NCBI GenBank assembly: GCA_006176705.1
Contig: QRFJ01002099.1
Coordinates: 1-64,000 of the forward strand
Length of the DNA: 64,000 nt
From: Cocos nucifera
Lineage: Eukaryota > Streptophyta > Magnoliopsida > Arecales > Arecaceae
Direction of reading: 5' to 3'
Shown here: piece after piece, positions 1-11,379 of the stretch
Numbering within the stretch: the stretch's first letter is position 1
Layout: the number at the start of each line of letters is the position of its first letter
Position numbers and translations under genes: made by a program
Notes under the pieces: model-generated
The model's input: the letters and a program-made list of their open reading frames with translations, nothing else
What the model was told of the DNA's origin: nothing
Databases searched by the model: none

Positions 1-1043
1 AAGAGTACGCAGAATGAGCACTAGACCAGAGTCAAGCACACCAACTGGATGCAGAAGAAATCATAAGGTTAGACTCAATAACGAGCATACCTCCAGAAGG
101 ACCTTCCTTCTTGTTCTTTAGGGTGGCCAGGTAAGTAGGGCAGTTCCGCTTCCAATGGCTGTCGCTATTGCAATGGAAATACTTTTCTTTGACATCGGCC
201 GTTTTTCTTTGGCTCTGCTTTCTTCTTTTTTTGATCCTTCCACCTTTTGCTTTTTCACAGACTTCTTTTTCTTTCCATAAGACTTTCTTTTGGAAGAAGT
301 CCGTTCCATAGCAAGAACTGAGCCTTTAGAATCTTTCATAGAAAGCTCAGCGGTAACTAGCATATTCATTTAACCTCGGCTAAGGAATTCTAAAGTTTAT
401 GCATGTTTGGGTAAATTGATTTCAATTTTGAATATTGGGGGCGGGGGTTGGGTTGGGGCGGCGGGGCTGGGGGTGGGGGCGGGGGGTCGGGGCCGGGGGG
501 GTGGGGGGTGGTGGGGGGGGGGGGGGATGAACTATCCATATGCATCAGTCAAAGGATTGTAGAATTAATATCATTCTGTAGATCCAAGTCCTAACCTCAC
601 ACTGAGCTTCTCAAGCTCTTTCCAAATGTCCTTGATCATCATCAGATAATGATCTTGGACTGACTGCCCATCACGCATCTTAGCCTTAAAAAGTCATTTT
701 AGTGACTTGATACTTGGCTGTGTAACTCTGTTCACCAAACATCTCCTGCAGGTGAGCCAACATTTGGCGAGCAGTCCCGATATCCTCATGTTGGCGCTGG
801 AGCTCATCAGACATCGAGCCCAACATGTAATATCTGGCCTTATTATCTTCGTCTATCCATTTTCCAGAGACGCTCTCTATTCAACAGATGGATGGGCTGG
901 TAAGGTGGGAGGGTCCTGGTCCAATACATGGTTAACTTCTCAGAACCCAAAATAATTTTGTAGTTCCTGAGCCAATCTTTATAATTGGGTCCAGTCAGTC
1001 TATGTGTGTCCAGGATACGTGCCAATGGGTTGGACGCAGACAT
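1..1043 (-). pseudogene. A2 gag and zinc knuckle, broken
   Basis: This encodes the copia Gag polyprotein, which forms the cytoplasmic particle that packages element RNA. The start ATG at 1043 gives MSASNPLARILDTHRLTGPN, followed by the conserved DWLRNYKIIL stretch. Toward the left come the lysine-rich linker (KKKKSVKKQK, near 270) and a remnant of the CX2CX4HX4C zinc knuckle (near 155-200), then the protease entry at the window edge. The frame is destroyed by frameshifts and by a G-rich tract at 437-526 that replaces the codons around the NYHMHKLQN segment seen in A1 and A3. The short open frame 118-369 is a fragment of this gene and not a separate basic protein. Confidence 0.8.
437..526. other. 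G-rich low-complexity tract inside A2 gag
   Basis: About 90 bases of almost pure G with scattered C, T and single A, ending in an unbroken run of more than ten G. The neighbouring sequence matches A1 near 5665-5710 on both sides, where the same place holds ordinary gag codons. It is either a sequencing or gap-filling artefact or a true low-complexity insertion. If real, the runs of three or more G could form a G-quadruplex. Confidence 0.8.
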
Positions 1044-2218
1044 TTTTCTGTAGAGAGTCAAAGATTCTAGTTAGATACTGTAATTTTGACTTGACCAATT
1101 TATTTAGGGATTTTATTTTTAAACAAATTAGCTCCCACTATTTTCTCGGATCCCTACACTCCCTCTGTAGAGATGCAAAAATCTCCATGATTAATGATTT
1201 CTAGTGGGTGGTGCGGTCTCACCAACTGACTCATCACCTCACCTAACAGTTATTGGTGATGGGTTAGCCAATGAGTGAACAACTCTTGTTCAATGATTCT
1301 CTAATCATGGTGCACCCAAACTTGGTCTCTAATTCATGAATCTCACCGTATCCGAAATATTGATCCACTCCTTAGTTAAGTCAGACCCACCATTTGCATA
1401 GACTGGATTCCTAATTGAGTCTCTCACCGTATCCAAAATATTGAGCCCAACTCATCCTCCAGCCCATAGCATCCAATGCCTAATAGACATGGTTGCATCT
1501 TTTCGGTGCAACTGAGCCACTGTATCCAGCCGAGAACAATCAACCCCGGGAAGGGCCCGCACATCTACAATGGTGGAAGACCTCAGACTTAATCTTTTCT
1601 TAGGGAGAATTGATTCAGGTCTCATTAAACTAGACTTGGTCATAGTCATAACAATTATGACTAACCTAGTGGCATGGGTTAGCTCGGATTATTGACCACC
1701 TCAGATCAGAACTGTGTCAACAGATATGGCCAGGTAAGTGAGATCGGTGGAAGGAATATGCCATTAACTCGTACAAGAATGCATTCAGGTCGAGTAGCTT
1801 CCAATTAAAAACCAGTCGGTCGTATGTGCCAAACTTACCTTAGACACCAAATTATTGAGCCAGAACCAATTGGGTTAGCCTACAATCCAGACTCTAACCT
1901 CTGAGCCTAATTAGGTCTTGCTTGATCGTGACTCGATCTTGACCCAGACTTAATCCTATTAGGCTGGTCAATTTAAGCATTGTTGATCCCATCTAACCAA
2001 CTCTTGATTCGGTTTGATCAACCGCTTAGACCTAATTGAGCTACCCAAGCCCGAACCCAGTATTATGAATATGTCTTAGATCTAAAATTCTCAATTTTAG
2101 ACCTAATTAATATTCCATAAACTTAATTCTTAATTAAGTAGGGTTCATAAACAAAATATGCACAATAAATCCTAGGGTTTCAGGATCTAGGGTTTTGCAG
2201 AAAGTAAGTTTTGGGTTT

Positions 2219-2342
2219 CTGATTAAGGACGAACACGCAGCACCCCTACACATCATAAGAACACCCCATCGAATGGAAGAGAGGGCCTTTAAACCCTTCT
2301 TCGTTCTTATGACCGGACGGCCAAGAGGAACGCCTTAATCAG
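2219..2342 (-). promoter_or_regulatory. A2 leader nested inverted repeat
   Basis: The outer arms CTGATTAAGG and CCTTAATCAG enclose the inner arms TCATAAGAAC and GTTCTTATGA. The block lies in the untranslated leader between primer binding site and gag and recurs at the same place in A1, A3 and the A3 duplicate. In the genomic RNA it would fold into a long hairpin. A role in packaging or dimerisation is inference. Confidence 0.6.
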
Positions 2343-2904
2343 GAACATTCAATACTACAAAACAATATCAGATCTATATCATATATCTCATATATAAAGT
2401 AGATCTATTCATGGCATATTTTGCATACATCTCATGTATCATAATCATGCATATTTTTAGATCTAAATTATCTCATAATAATCTAAAAAATTAGATTTAA
2501 ATTGATCTAATCAAAATAAATTCTAATCTAAACAATTATGTAGAACTATTCTACAACTAGTCTAGACATGCATCAATCATATCTCATATGATATTCAAAA
2601 ATTAAATAATTTTATTTGCTATTTTTTAGATGTTATTATAACACTTATAATATCAAAAAATAGTAAATAAAAAGATCTAAAATATGATTTAATCAGATTA
2701 AATCAAGAACATGCAAGACTATTCTATAGAACTATTCTATAGAACTATTCTATTCTAGAACTACTCATGCATATCTTAGATCCAAATTATTTAATTTTAA
2801 TTTTTTCTGATTTTAGATCTGATCACATCTCATGTGACATCTAAAATCACTTACTTTTTAATTAAAATAAATTTAAAATCAGATCTAAAAAATTTTAGAA
2901 CCAT

Positions 2905-2917
2905 GGCTCTGATACCA
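2905..2917 (-). other. A2 primer binding site
   Basis: The minus strand reads TGGTATCAGAGCC two bases inside the LTR edge. This is the usual copia site complementary to the 3' end of initiator tRNA-Met, where minus-strand DNA synthesis starts. Confidence 0.85.
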
Positions 2918-2919
2918 GT

Positions 2920-5206
2920 TGAAGGGAAATCCTGATTTTCCGGATCAGGTTCGTTCAGATCTGATCAGATCAAGAGATATATTTCAAAAATTTTTTTCTT
3001 TGATCTATATCAGATCTGAGATATTTTAGATCTAATTCTTATTATTTTAATAAATAAAATAAAATAAGAATAAATTAAATCAAATTTAATTTACCTGAAT
3101 TTGGGTAATCCTATTACCCTGTTGATGATCCTGTTTGCAGCGGAAGGTTCTGGATCTAGCCATGCAAGTGCCTGGCCTCTACCGGTATCCACTCAGGCTA
3201 GATCTGGAGATCCTCTTCTTCTCTATCACATCTCCAAAAATCAGATCTGGATCTGATCTGGAGGATCTTCAAAACTCCTTTTGAAGATCAGCAGTCGTCC
3301 TTTGCAGCAGCGCAGCCTTCTTAGCTTTTGATCGCCTTTCTTTGATCTGGATCGCACCAACCAAGGTCCAAAACTCCTTTTGGACGTGGAGAGGAGAGGG
3401 AGAAGAAGCTTTGGCATGGAGGAGGAGGGGAGAGGCAGCCTTGGGGCATGGGGTTTTCAATTCTCAATTCAATCTCTAATTTGAGTTGGGCGCAGGGTCT
3501 TATTTATAGACTAAGCTGTGATCCAACTCCTCTTCTTCCCAACCAATCACAACCCTTTGTGAAATCAGATCTAAATCTGATTGGTGGGAATAGAGTCCCC
3601 TGGATTCCTCCTTAGAGGGTGCCTAAGACCAGTCAAAGTTGGTTCTTAGGAGAACTCTAATTGGAATCCAAAAAGGAGATGGAGTCCTTGTCCAACAAGG
3701 ACTCCTAGGCGCCTCCAACTTGGGCACACGCCTAGGGTGGCGTGCGCCCTCCTCCTTGCCAGGTTCTGGCAGGGGGACAGGCCCCCACCAGCTCTCCAAT
3801 AGGTGCATGACATGTGGTCAAAAGTCAAAGTGTCAATGGTCAACATTTGACCAGTCAAAGGTAGACTTTTGACCAAAGTCAAAGAACAAGAAATGGCAGG
3901 TGACCAAAAATGGCAGGTAATGTCTTACAAAATAAGACAACCTTTTCTGACTTGGACAACCTCCAGTCAGACCATATGAAGGCCTCTGATTGAGCACAAA
4001 CTCCTTTGGCTCAGACAGGACAACTTATTTATGATAGTAAAAGAAGAACGTTAGGTTCAATCGAGTGCTAGCACGATTTCCTTGAACCTAATTGAATCTC
4101 ATTCAGATCAATTGAACTAGATCAGTTCAATTGATGATCACCAGATTCAAACCCTTGTTTGTGTGACCCAGTTAGGTTCAGTTCTGTATGGTAATGGGAT
4201 ATGTCATGATCTCTATCATCGACATCATCGAAACTCCTTTCGATGGATCAGAACTCTTCTGATTCGAACAGCTAGAATGATCGATCATCTAAATCATTCT
4301 AATTGCTCCCAAAATCCACCAGTGACACCTAGCAGTATATGGTGGCAACCCATCAGAGCTGAATGCGAACCTCTTGGTGCAGCTACCTGTGTGATTAAGT
4401 TCTTCTATCTTGAGCCCCGATCAGATTAGGGTTAAGGTGAACTCGTCAAACCCTAGTCTCTGTCATATGATGTAATCATTCGATTCAAGTCCAATGTGAA
4501 AATCTAAATAGAAACTCTTTCTATTATTTCACTCTGCCATGGCCATGGATTTCTGGACTTGATTCTCATGATCATCATAGGGCTGCTCCTCTACCACCGA
4601 GGTAGATAGATTCCATCTTGATGCCATCCAGTTCCTACAATGAACATGCTCATAGCCAACATACACCTCAGGGTTCCATATGGCTAGGAGACCGAGTAAT
4701 GGTGTAGTCAAACTATAACACCCTCAAGGTGAACTGCCGATGCACCTCAGGTCAAAGAACCAGACACACTACTGCAGCATCGAGTCAGTCATTGACGAGA
4801 AGGTAGACTCCCTAATGACTACTCGAGGTGGTCACGCTCAGTGCCCTCGTTCTCTAACGAGTACCTGTACTCTCGCTCCGGTGTCTCCACACCGTAGACT
4901 CAAGACTCATCTACTAAAGAGAAGCGATTGTACACCAACCTTCCGGATCAATCACCATCCTTGCAATGATCCTATGGTCGGGAGCAATTTATGAGTTAAT
5001 AATGATTATTCATGTCTTAAATTTTCAACTCTTGAAAATATGAATTATCATTGCCATTAACTCAAAGGATGTATCACAGACACTAAATACACATATGTGA
5101 TAGAAAATAATCTATTTATTGATTTTAGTCAAAATTATAATTTTGCCCCTAGAAGTGTATTACAAGTGTCAGCCAATTCTGGCTTCTAGGACACATATAT
5201 CTAACA
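2920..5206 (-). repeat. A2 5' LTR (about 2.29 kb)
   Basis: On the minus strand it starts TGTTAGATATATG and ends TCCTTCA, next to the primer binding site. Length and sequence match the A1 LTR (8082-10359), the A3 5' LTR (17607-19887) and the solo LTR (44660-46939). It holds a TATA box at 3501-3508, CCAAT-like boxes about 60 bases upstream of it, and no coding sequence; the short open frames inside are chance. Confidence 0.9.
3501..3508 (-). promoter_or_regulatory. TATA box of A2 LTR
   Basis: TATAAATA on the minus strand, followed by the GACCCTGCGCCCAAC context that is also seen downstream of the box in A3. Transcription would start roughly 30 bases downstream, which marks the U3/R border. Confidence 0.65.
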
Positions 5207-6202
5207 TCTTGCTCCATTATCGATGCATAGGATCATGTCTCCATCCCTCAGCCTCTTGCTATCCTCAAGATCCTGCATGGAAGTGCATTGATGAGCACTA
5301 GAACCATAGTCAAGCACCCAACTAGATGCAGAAGAAATCATAAGGTTAGACTCAATAACGAGCATACCTTCAGAAGGACCGTCCTCCTTGTTCTTTAGGG
5401 TGGCCAGGTAAGTAGGATAGTTTTGCTTCCAATGGTCGTTGCTGTTGCAATGGAAATACTTTCTTTTGGCAGCGGCTTTCATCCTCGGCTCTACCTTCTT
5501 CTTCTTTCCTTCTTCCACCTTCTACTTTTTCACAGACTTCTTTTTCTTTTCATAAGACTTTCTTTTGGAAGAAGTCATTCCATAGCAAGAACTGAGCCTT
5601 TAGAACCTTTCATAGAAAGCTCAGCGGTGACCAGCATGTTCATTAATTCGGCCAAGAAATTTTGAAGTTTATGCATGTGGTAATTCATGATGAATTGCCC
5701 ATATGCATCAGTCAAGGATTGTAGAATAATATCATTCTGCAGATCCAAGTCTAACTTCACACCAAGCTTCTCAAGCTCTTCCACGTCCTTGATCATCATC
5801 AGATAGTGATCTTGGATTGACTGCCCATCATGCATCTTAGCCTTAAAAAGTCATTTCGTGACTTGATACTTGGCTGCGCGACTCTGTTCACCAAACATCT
5901 CCTGCAGGTGAGCCAACATTTGGCGAGCAAGTCCCGATATCTTCATGTTGGTATTGGAGCTCATCAGACATCGAGCCCAACATGTAATATTTGGTCTTAT
6001 TATCTTCGTCTATCCATTTTTCCAGAGACACTCTCTGTTCAGTGGATGGACGGGCTAGTAAGGTAGGAGGGTCCTGGTCCAATACATGGGTTAACTTCTC
6101 AGAACCCAAAATGATTTTGTAGTTCCTGAGCCAATCTTTATAATTGGGTCCAATCAGTCTATGTGTGTCCAGGATATGTGCTAATGGGTTGGACACAGAC
6201 AT
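5207..6202 (-). pseudogene. A1 gag and start of protease
   Basis: Copia Gag remnant. ATG at 6202 gives MSVSNPLAHILDTHRLIGPN, then the DWLRNYKIILGSEKLTHVLD region, the LGSMSDELQ and LHKLQN-type capsid segments, a basic linker, and a zinc knuckle (FHCNSNDHWKQNYP near 5420-5460; the last cysteine is replaced by tyrosine, so metal binding is doubtful). Near 5300 comes a protease active-site segment reading VLDYGSSAH, where glycine or tyrosine change breaks the usual D-S-G. A frameshift after LQEMFG and the A2 insertion at 5207 end the frame. Confidence 0.8.
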
Positions 6203-8066
6203 TTTCTTGCAGAGAGTCAAAGATTCTAGTTAGATATTGTAATTATGACTTGACCAATTTGTTTAGAAATTTTATTTTTTTTAAACAAATTAGCTCCCAC
6301 TATTTTCTTGGATCCCTACACTCCCTCTATAGAGATGCAAAAATCTTCATAATTAATGATTTCTAGTGGATGGTGCGATCTCACCAACTGACTCATCACC
6401 TCACCTAACAGTTATTGGTGATGGATTAGCCAATGAGTGAACAACTCTTGTTCAATGATTCTCTAATCATGGTGCACCCAAACTTGGTCTCTAATTCATG
6501 AATCTCACCATATCTAGAATATTGATCCACTCCTTAGTTAAGTCAGACCCACCATTTGCACAGACTGGATTTCTAATTGAGTCTCTCACCATATTCCAGA
6601 ATATTGAGCCCAACTCATCCTCCAAGCCCATAGCATCCAATGCCTAATAGACATGGTTGCATCTTTCACGGATGCAACTGAGCCACTATATCCAGCCGAG
6701 AACAATCAACCTCAGAAAGGGCCCGCACATCTACAATGGTGGAAGACCTCAGACTTAATCTTTTCTTAGGAAGAATTGATTCAGGTCTCATTAAACTAGA
6801 CTTATCATAGTCATAACAATTATGACTAACCTAGTGGCATGGGTTAGCTCGGATTATTGACCACCTCAAATTAGAACTGGGTTCAATAGATATGGCCAGG
6901 TAAGTGAGACCGGTGGAAGGGATATGCCATTAACTCATACAAGAATGCATTCAGATCGAGTAGCTCCCAATTAAAAACCAGTCGGTCGTATGTGCCAAAC
7001 TTACCTTAGACACCAAATTATTGAGCCAGAACCAATTGGGTTAGCCTACAATCCAGACTCTAACCTCTGAGCCTAATTAGGTCTTGCTTGATCGTGACTC
7101 GATCTTGACCCAGACTTAATCCTATTAGGCTGGTCAATTTAAGCATTGTTGATCCCATCTAACCAACTCTTGATTCGATTTGATCAACCGCTTAGACCTA
7201 ATTGAGCTACCCAAGCCCGAACCCAGTATTATGAATATGTCTTAGATCTAAAATTCTTAATTTTAGACCTAATTAATATTTCATAATCTTAATTCTTAAT
7301 TAAGTAGGGTTCATAAACAAAATATGCACAATAAATCCTAGGGTTTCAGGATCTAGGGTTTTGCAGAAAGTAAGTTTTGGGTTTCTGATTAAGGACGAAT
7401 GCGCAGCACCCCTACACATCATAAGAACACCCCATCGGATGGGAGGAGAGGGCCTTTAAACCCTTCTTCATTCTTATGATCGGACGGCCAAGAGGAACGC
7501 CTTAATCAGGAACATGTAATACTACAAAACTAGTTTTAGATCTATATCATATATCTCATATACAAATTAGATCTAATCATGGCATATTTTGCATACATCT
7601 CATGTATCAAATCATGCATATTTTCAGATCTAAATTATCTCATAATAATCTAAAAAATTAGATTTAAATTGATCTTATCAAAATAAACTCTAATCTAGAT
7701 AACTATGTAGAACTATTCTACAACTAGTCTAGACATGCATCAATCATATCTCATATGATGTTTAAAATTAAATAATTTTATTTGCTATTTTTTAGATATT
7801 ATTATAATAATTATAATATTAAAAAATAGTAAATAAATAAGATCTAAAATATAATTTAATCAAATTAAATTAAAAATATGCAAGACTATTCTATAGAACT
7901 ATTCTATTTTAGAACTAGTCATGCATATTTTCTAATCTTAGATTCAAATCATTTAATTTTAATTTTTTCTAATTTTAGATCTGATCACATCTCATGTGAC
8001 ATCTAAAATTATTTATTTTTTAATTATAATAAATTTAAAATCAGATCTAAACACTTTTAGAACCTT
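6203..8066 (-). other. A1 untranslated leader
   Basis: About 1.86 kb between primer binding site and gag with no open frame of note. It aligns with 19903-21766 of A3 and 1044-2904 of A2. It contains the nested inverted repeat at 7385-7509 and AT-rich stretches near 7560-8050. A polypyrimidine tract ending in CAG just before gag, as in A3, could be a splice acceptor. Confidence 0.75.
7385..7509 (-). promoter_or_regulatory. A1 leader nested inverted repeat
   Basis: Same two-tier inverted repeat as in A2 and A3. The inner arm has changed to ATTCTTATGA on the plus strand, which still allows a G-U pair in RNA, so pairing is kept. Confidence 0.55.
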
Positions 8067-8079
8067 AGCTCTGATACCA
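8067..8079 (-). other. A1 primer binding site
   Basis: The minus strand reads TGGTATCAGAGCT, one base off the usual tRNA-Met site, two bases from the LTR end. Confidence 0.8.
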
Positions 8080-8081
8080 GT

Positions 8082-10359
8082 TGAAGGAGAAATCCTGATT
8101 TTTCGGACTCGGTTCGTTCAAATCTGATCGGATCAAGAGATATATTTCAAAAAAAAAAAATTTTAATCCTAATTAGATCTGAAAAGCTTCAAATCTGATC
8201 CTTATTATTATAATAATAAAAATAAAATTTAAATAAATTAAATCAAATTTAATTTACCTTGATGTAGGATAATCCTATTATCCATTGATGATCCTATAAG
8301 CAGCGAAAGGTTCTGGATCTAGCCATGCAAGTGCCTGGCCTCTACCGACATCCACTCAGACTGGATCTGGAGATCCTCTTTTTCTATATCATGTCTCCAA
8401 AATTCAGATTTGGATCTGATCTGGAGGATCTTCAAAACACCTTTTGAAGATCAACAATTGTCCTTTGCAGCAGTGCAGCCTTCTAGCATTCTATCGCCTT
8501 TCTCTCATCTGGATTGCACCAACTAAGATCCCAAACTTCTTTGGGCATGGAGAGGAGAGGGAGAAGATGGACTTGGCATGGAGCAGGAGAAGGGAGGCAG
8601 CCTTGGGGTGTGGGAATTTCAATTGATTTCAGATAACCTTGAGTTGGGCGTAGGGTCTTATTTATAGACTATGCATGATCCAACTCCTCTTCTTCCCAAC
8701 CAATCATACCCCTTTGTGAAATTAGATCTAAATTTGATTGGTGGGAATAGAGTCCCTTGGAATCCTCCTTAGATGGTGCCTAAGGCCAGCCAAACTTGGT
8801 TCTTAGGAGAAGTCTAATCGAAATCCAAAAGGAAGATGGAGTCCCTATCCAATAGGGACTCCTTGGCGCCTCCAACTTGGGCACACGCTAAGGGTGGCGT
8901 GCACCCTCCTCCTTACCAGGTTCTGACAGGGAGACAGGCCCCCACCAGCTCTCCAATAGGTGCATGATACGTGAATAGAAGTCAAAGTATCAATGGTCAA
9001 CATTTGACCAATCAAAGATCAACTTTTGATCAAAGTCAAAGGACGAGAAATGGCAGGTGACCAAAAATGGCAGGTACTATCTTAAAATAAGACAATCCTT
9101 TTCTAACCTGGACAGGCTCCAGTCAGACCAAGTAAAGGCCTCTGATTGAGCACAAACTTCTTTGGCTCAGTAAGGACAACTATTTATGATAGTAAAAGAA
9201 GAACGTTAGGTTCAATCGAGTGCTAGCATGATTTCCTTGAACCTAATTGAATCTCATTCAGATCAATTGAACTGGATTAGTTCAATTGATGACCACCAAA
9301 TTCAAACCCTTGTTTGTATGACCCAATTAGGTTCAGTTCATTATGGTAATGGGATATGTCATGATCTCTATTATCGACATCATCGAAACTCCTTTCGATG
9401 GATCAGAACTCTTCTGATTCAAATAGCTAGAATGATCGATCATCTAAATTATTTTAATTGCTCCCAAAATTCACTAATGACACCTAGCAGTATATGGTGG
9501 CAACCCATCAGAGCTGAATGTGAACCTCTTGTGTAGCTACCTGTGTGATTAAGTTCTTCTATCTTGAGCCTCGATCAGATTAGGGTTTAGGTGAACTCAT
9601 CAAACCCTAGTCTCTGTCATATGATGTAATCATTCGATTCAAGTCTGATGTGAAAACCTAAATAGAAACTCTTTCTATTATTTCAATCTGTCATGGCCAT
9701 GGGCTTCTAGACTTGATTCTCATGATCATCACAGGGCTGCTCCTCTACCATCGAGGTAGATAGATTCCATCTTGATGCGATCCAGTTCCTACAATGAACA
9801 TGCTATAGCCAACATATACTTCAGGATTTCATATGGCTAGGAGACCGAGTTATGGTGTAGTCAAACTATAACACCCTCAAGGTGAACTGTCGATGCACCT
9901 CAGGTCAAAGAACCAGATACACCACTGCAGCATCGAGTCAGTCATTGACGAGAAGGTAGACTTCCTAATGACTACTCGAGATGGTCACACTCAGTGCCCT
10001 CATTCTCTAATGAGTACCTATACTCTCGCTCTGGTATCTCCACACCATAGACTCAAGACTCATCTACTAAAGAGAAGCAATTGTATACCAACCTTCTGGA
10101 TCAATCACCATCCTCATGATGATCCTATGGTTGGGAGCATTTTATGAGTTAATAATGATTATTCATGTCTTAAATTTTCAACTCTTGAAAATATGAATTA
10201 TCATTACCATTAACTCAAAGGATGTATCACAGACACTAAATACACATATATGATAGAAAATAATCTATTTTATTGATTTTACTCAAAATTATAATTTTGC
10301 TCCTAGAAGTGTATTACAAGTGTCAGCCAATTCTGGCTCTAGGGCACATATATCTAACA
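8082..10359 (-). repeat. A1 5' LTR (2278 bp)
   Basis: TG...CA bounded LTR of family A on the minus strand, with a TATA box at 8659-8666. It shows scattered substitutions against the A2 and A3 LTRs. No gene inside. Confidence 0.9.
8659..8666 (-). promoter_or_regulatory. TATA box of A1 LTR
   Basis: TATAAATA on the minus strand in the same context as in A2 and A3. Confidence 0.6.
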
Positions 10360-11365
10360 GATTCTTGGAAAAGATCCTTCCATTAAGACATCAATTATTG
10401 ATGTCTTGAAGAGAGAAAGGTAGGAGAAAAACTATTTTCTCTTAGAGATTTATTTCTAACCCTTCTTTGTTTATTTTTATAATTTTTATAGGATAAAAAT
10501 TTGAGAGAGAGAGAGAGAGGAAGAGGGCATGGGGATCTATGCTCCAAGGTGTTGGGGCATGGTGATCATCTTTAGACATGATCTAATCATGTCCTGATGA
10601 GAGAAGAGAAGAAGGTCTTCTCTTAGGGTTTCTTTGAGAATCTTTCTTCTCTATATTTTTGTTAGATTTTTTTATAAAAAAAATTAAAAAGTGTTAGATC
10701 TGAAAACATAAAAAAAATCTAGAGAAAAAGGTCTTCTCTTATCCTAGCATAGAGATGTTTTTAGGATATCAATCATTGATGTCCTGAAAGAGAAGATTTA
10801 TCTTCTCTTAGACATTTTTTTCATATAATTTTATTTCTATTTTTTTGAAGATCCAAGGATTGGATTTCTCTTTTATTCCTCTTATTCTTCATCTCTTAGA
10901 GTGTCTAAGAGATTAGAAGAATAATTTTTTGATTAACCATCAGGAGGAATCCGCAAGATGCTAGCACTTCGAGTGGATCTTCGTTCAATGAACCTCCAAT
11001 TTGTGTTGCAATCTCATGTGGACATTTTGTGGATGCATGTGCTGCTCCAAAAGTAACAACTAGAATCAACCATGGAGTTCTTGAACAATACAAAGATAAG
11101 AGATTTGATCTCTTCTCTCATCTAGATGTGATCTAAGATTTAGATCTGGAATTATTCTAGATCTAGGATATTGATTTGATCAATATCAAAATATTTATTT
11201 TTAGATTTAAGAATATATTATGACATGTTATAGATCCTAGATGTAGGATTTAGTAATTACATTATATGCTTTTATAGATTAAATAGTTTAATCTGCATCT
11301 TCTACTATATTTTATTTCAAAAAAGTTTTGAAATTCAAGCATGAAACCCTGCATATTTTTCATTA
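10360..11365 (+). repeat. B1 5' LTR, 3' part only
   Basis: Aligns with 48630-49814 of B2 and with the end of 31161-33854. It contains the hairpin pair AAGACATCAA/TTGATGTCTT (from 10386) and a second copy near 10767, GA-rich tracts near 10505, and ends TTTTTCATTA just before the primer binding site. Confidence 0.85.
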
Positions 11366-11366
11366 G

Positions 11367-11379
11367 TGGTATCAAAGAA
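11367..11379 (+). other. B1 primer binding site, degraded
   Basis: TGGTATCAAAGAA, derived from the tRNA-Met site TGGTATCAGAGC still seen in B2 at 49816. Confidence 0.75.

Larger units (their letters stand above)
1..5206 (-). mobile_element. Copia element A2 (5' LTR, leader, gag start), cut by window edge
   Basis: Read on the minus strand, this is the first half of a Ty1/copia retrotransposon: 5' LTR 5206 to 2920, tRNA-Met type primer binding site, a leader of about 1.9 kb, gag from 1043, and the start of protease at the window edge. It aligns along its length with A1 (5207-10359) and A3 (17607-24445). It begins exactly at the LTR terminus TGTTAGATATATG inside the pol region of A1, so it most likely inserted into A1. 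Its 3' half lies outside the window, so the target-site duplication cannot be confirmed. Confidence 0.85.
5207..10359 (-). mobile_element. Copia element A1 (5' LTR to pol start), interrupted by A2
   Basis: Minus-strand copia element of the same family as A2 and A3: 5' LTR 10359-8082, primer binding site, leader, and gag from 6202, running into the protease region. At 5207 it is cut by the LTR terminus of A2. The right edge of its LTR sits in the 5' LTR of B1: the next bases GATTC (10360-10364) continue a B LTR segment seen uninterrupted near 48630 (AAGATTCTTGG). The expected second GATTC copy would lie left of the window. Confidence 0.85.

Noticed and set aside
118..369. Small lysine-rich ORF that looks like a nuclear basic protein
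   Set aside because: It is the basic linker and zinc-knuckle part of copia gag, matched at 22330-22580 and 5400-5640.
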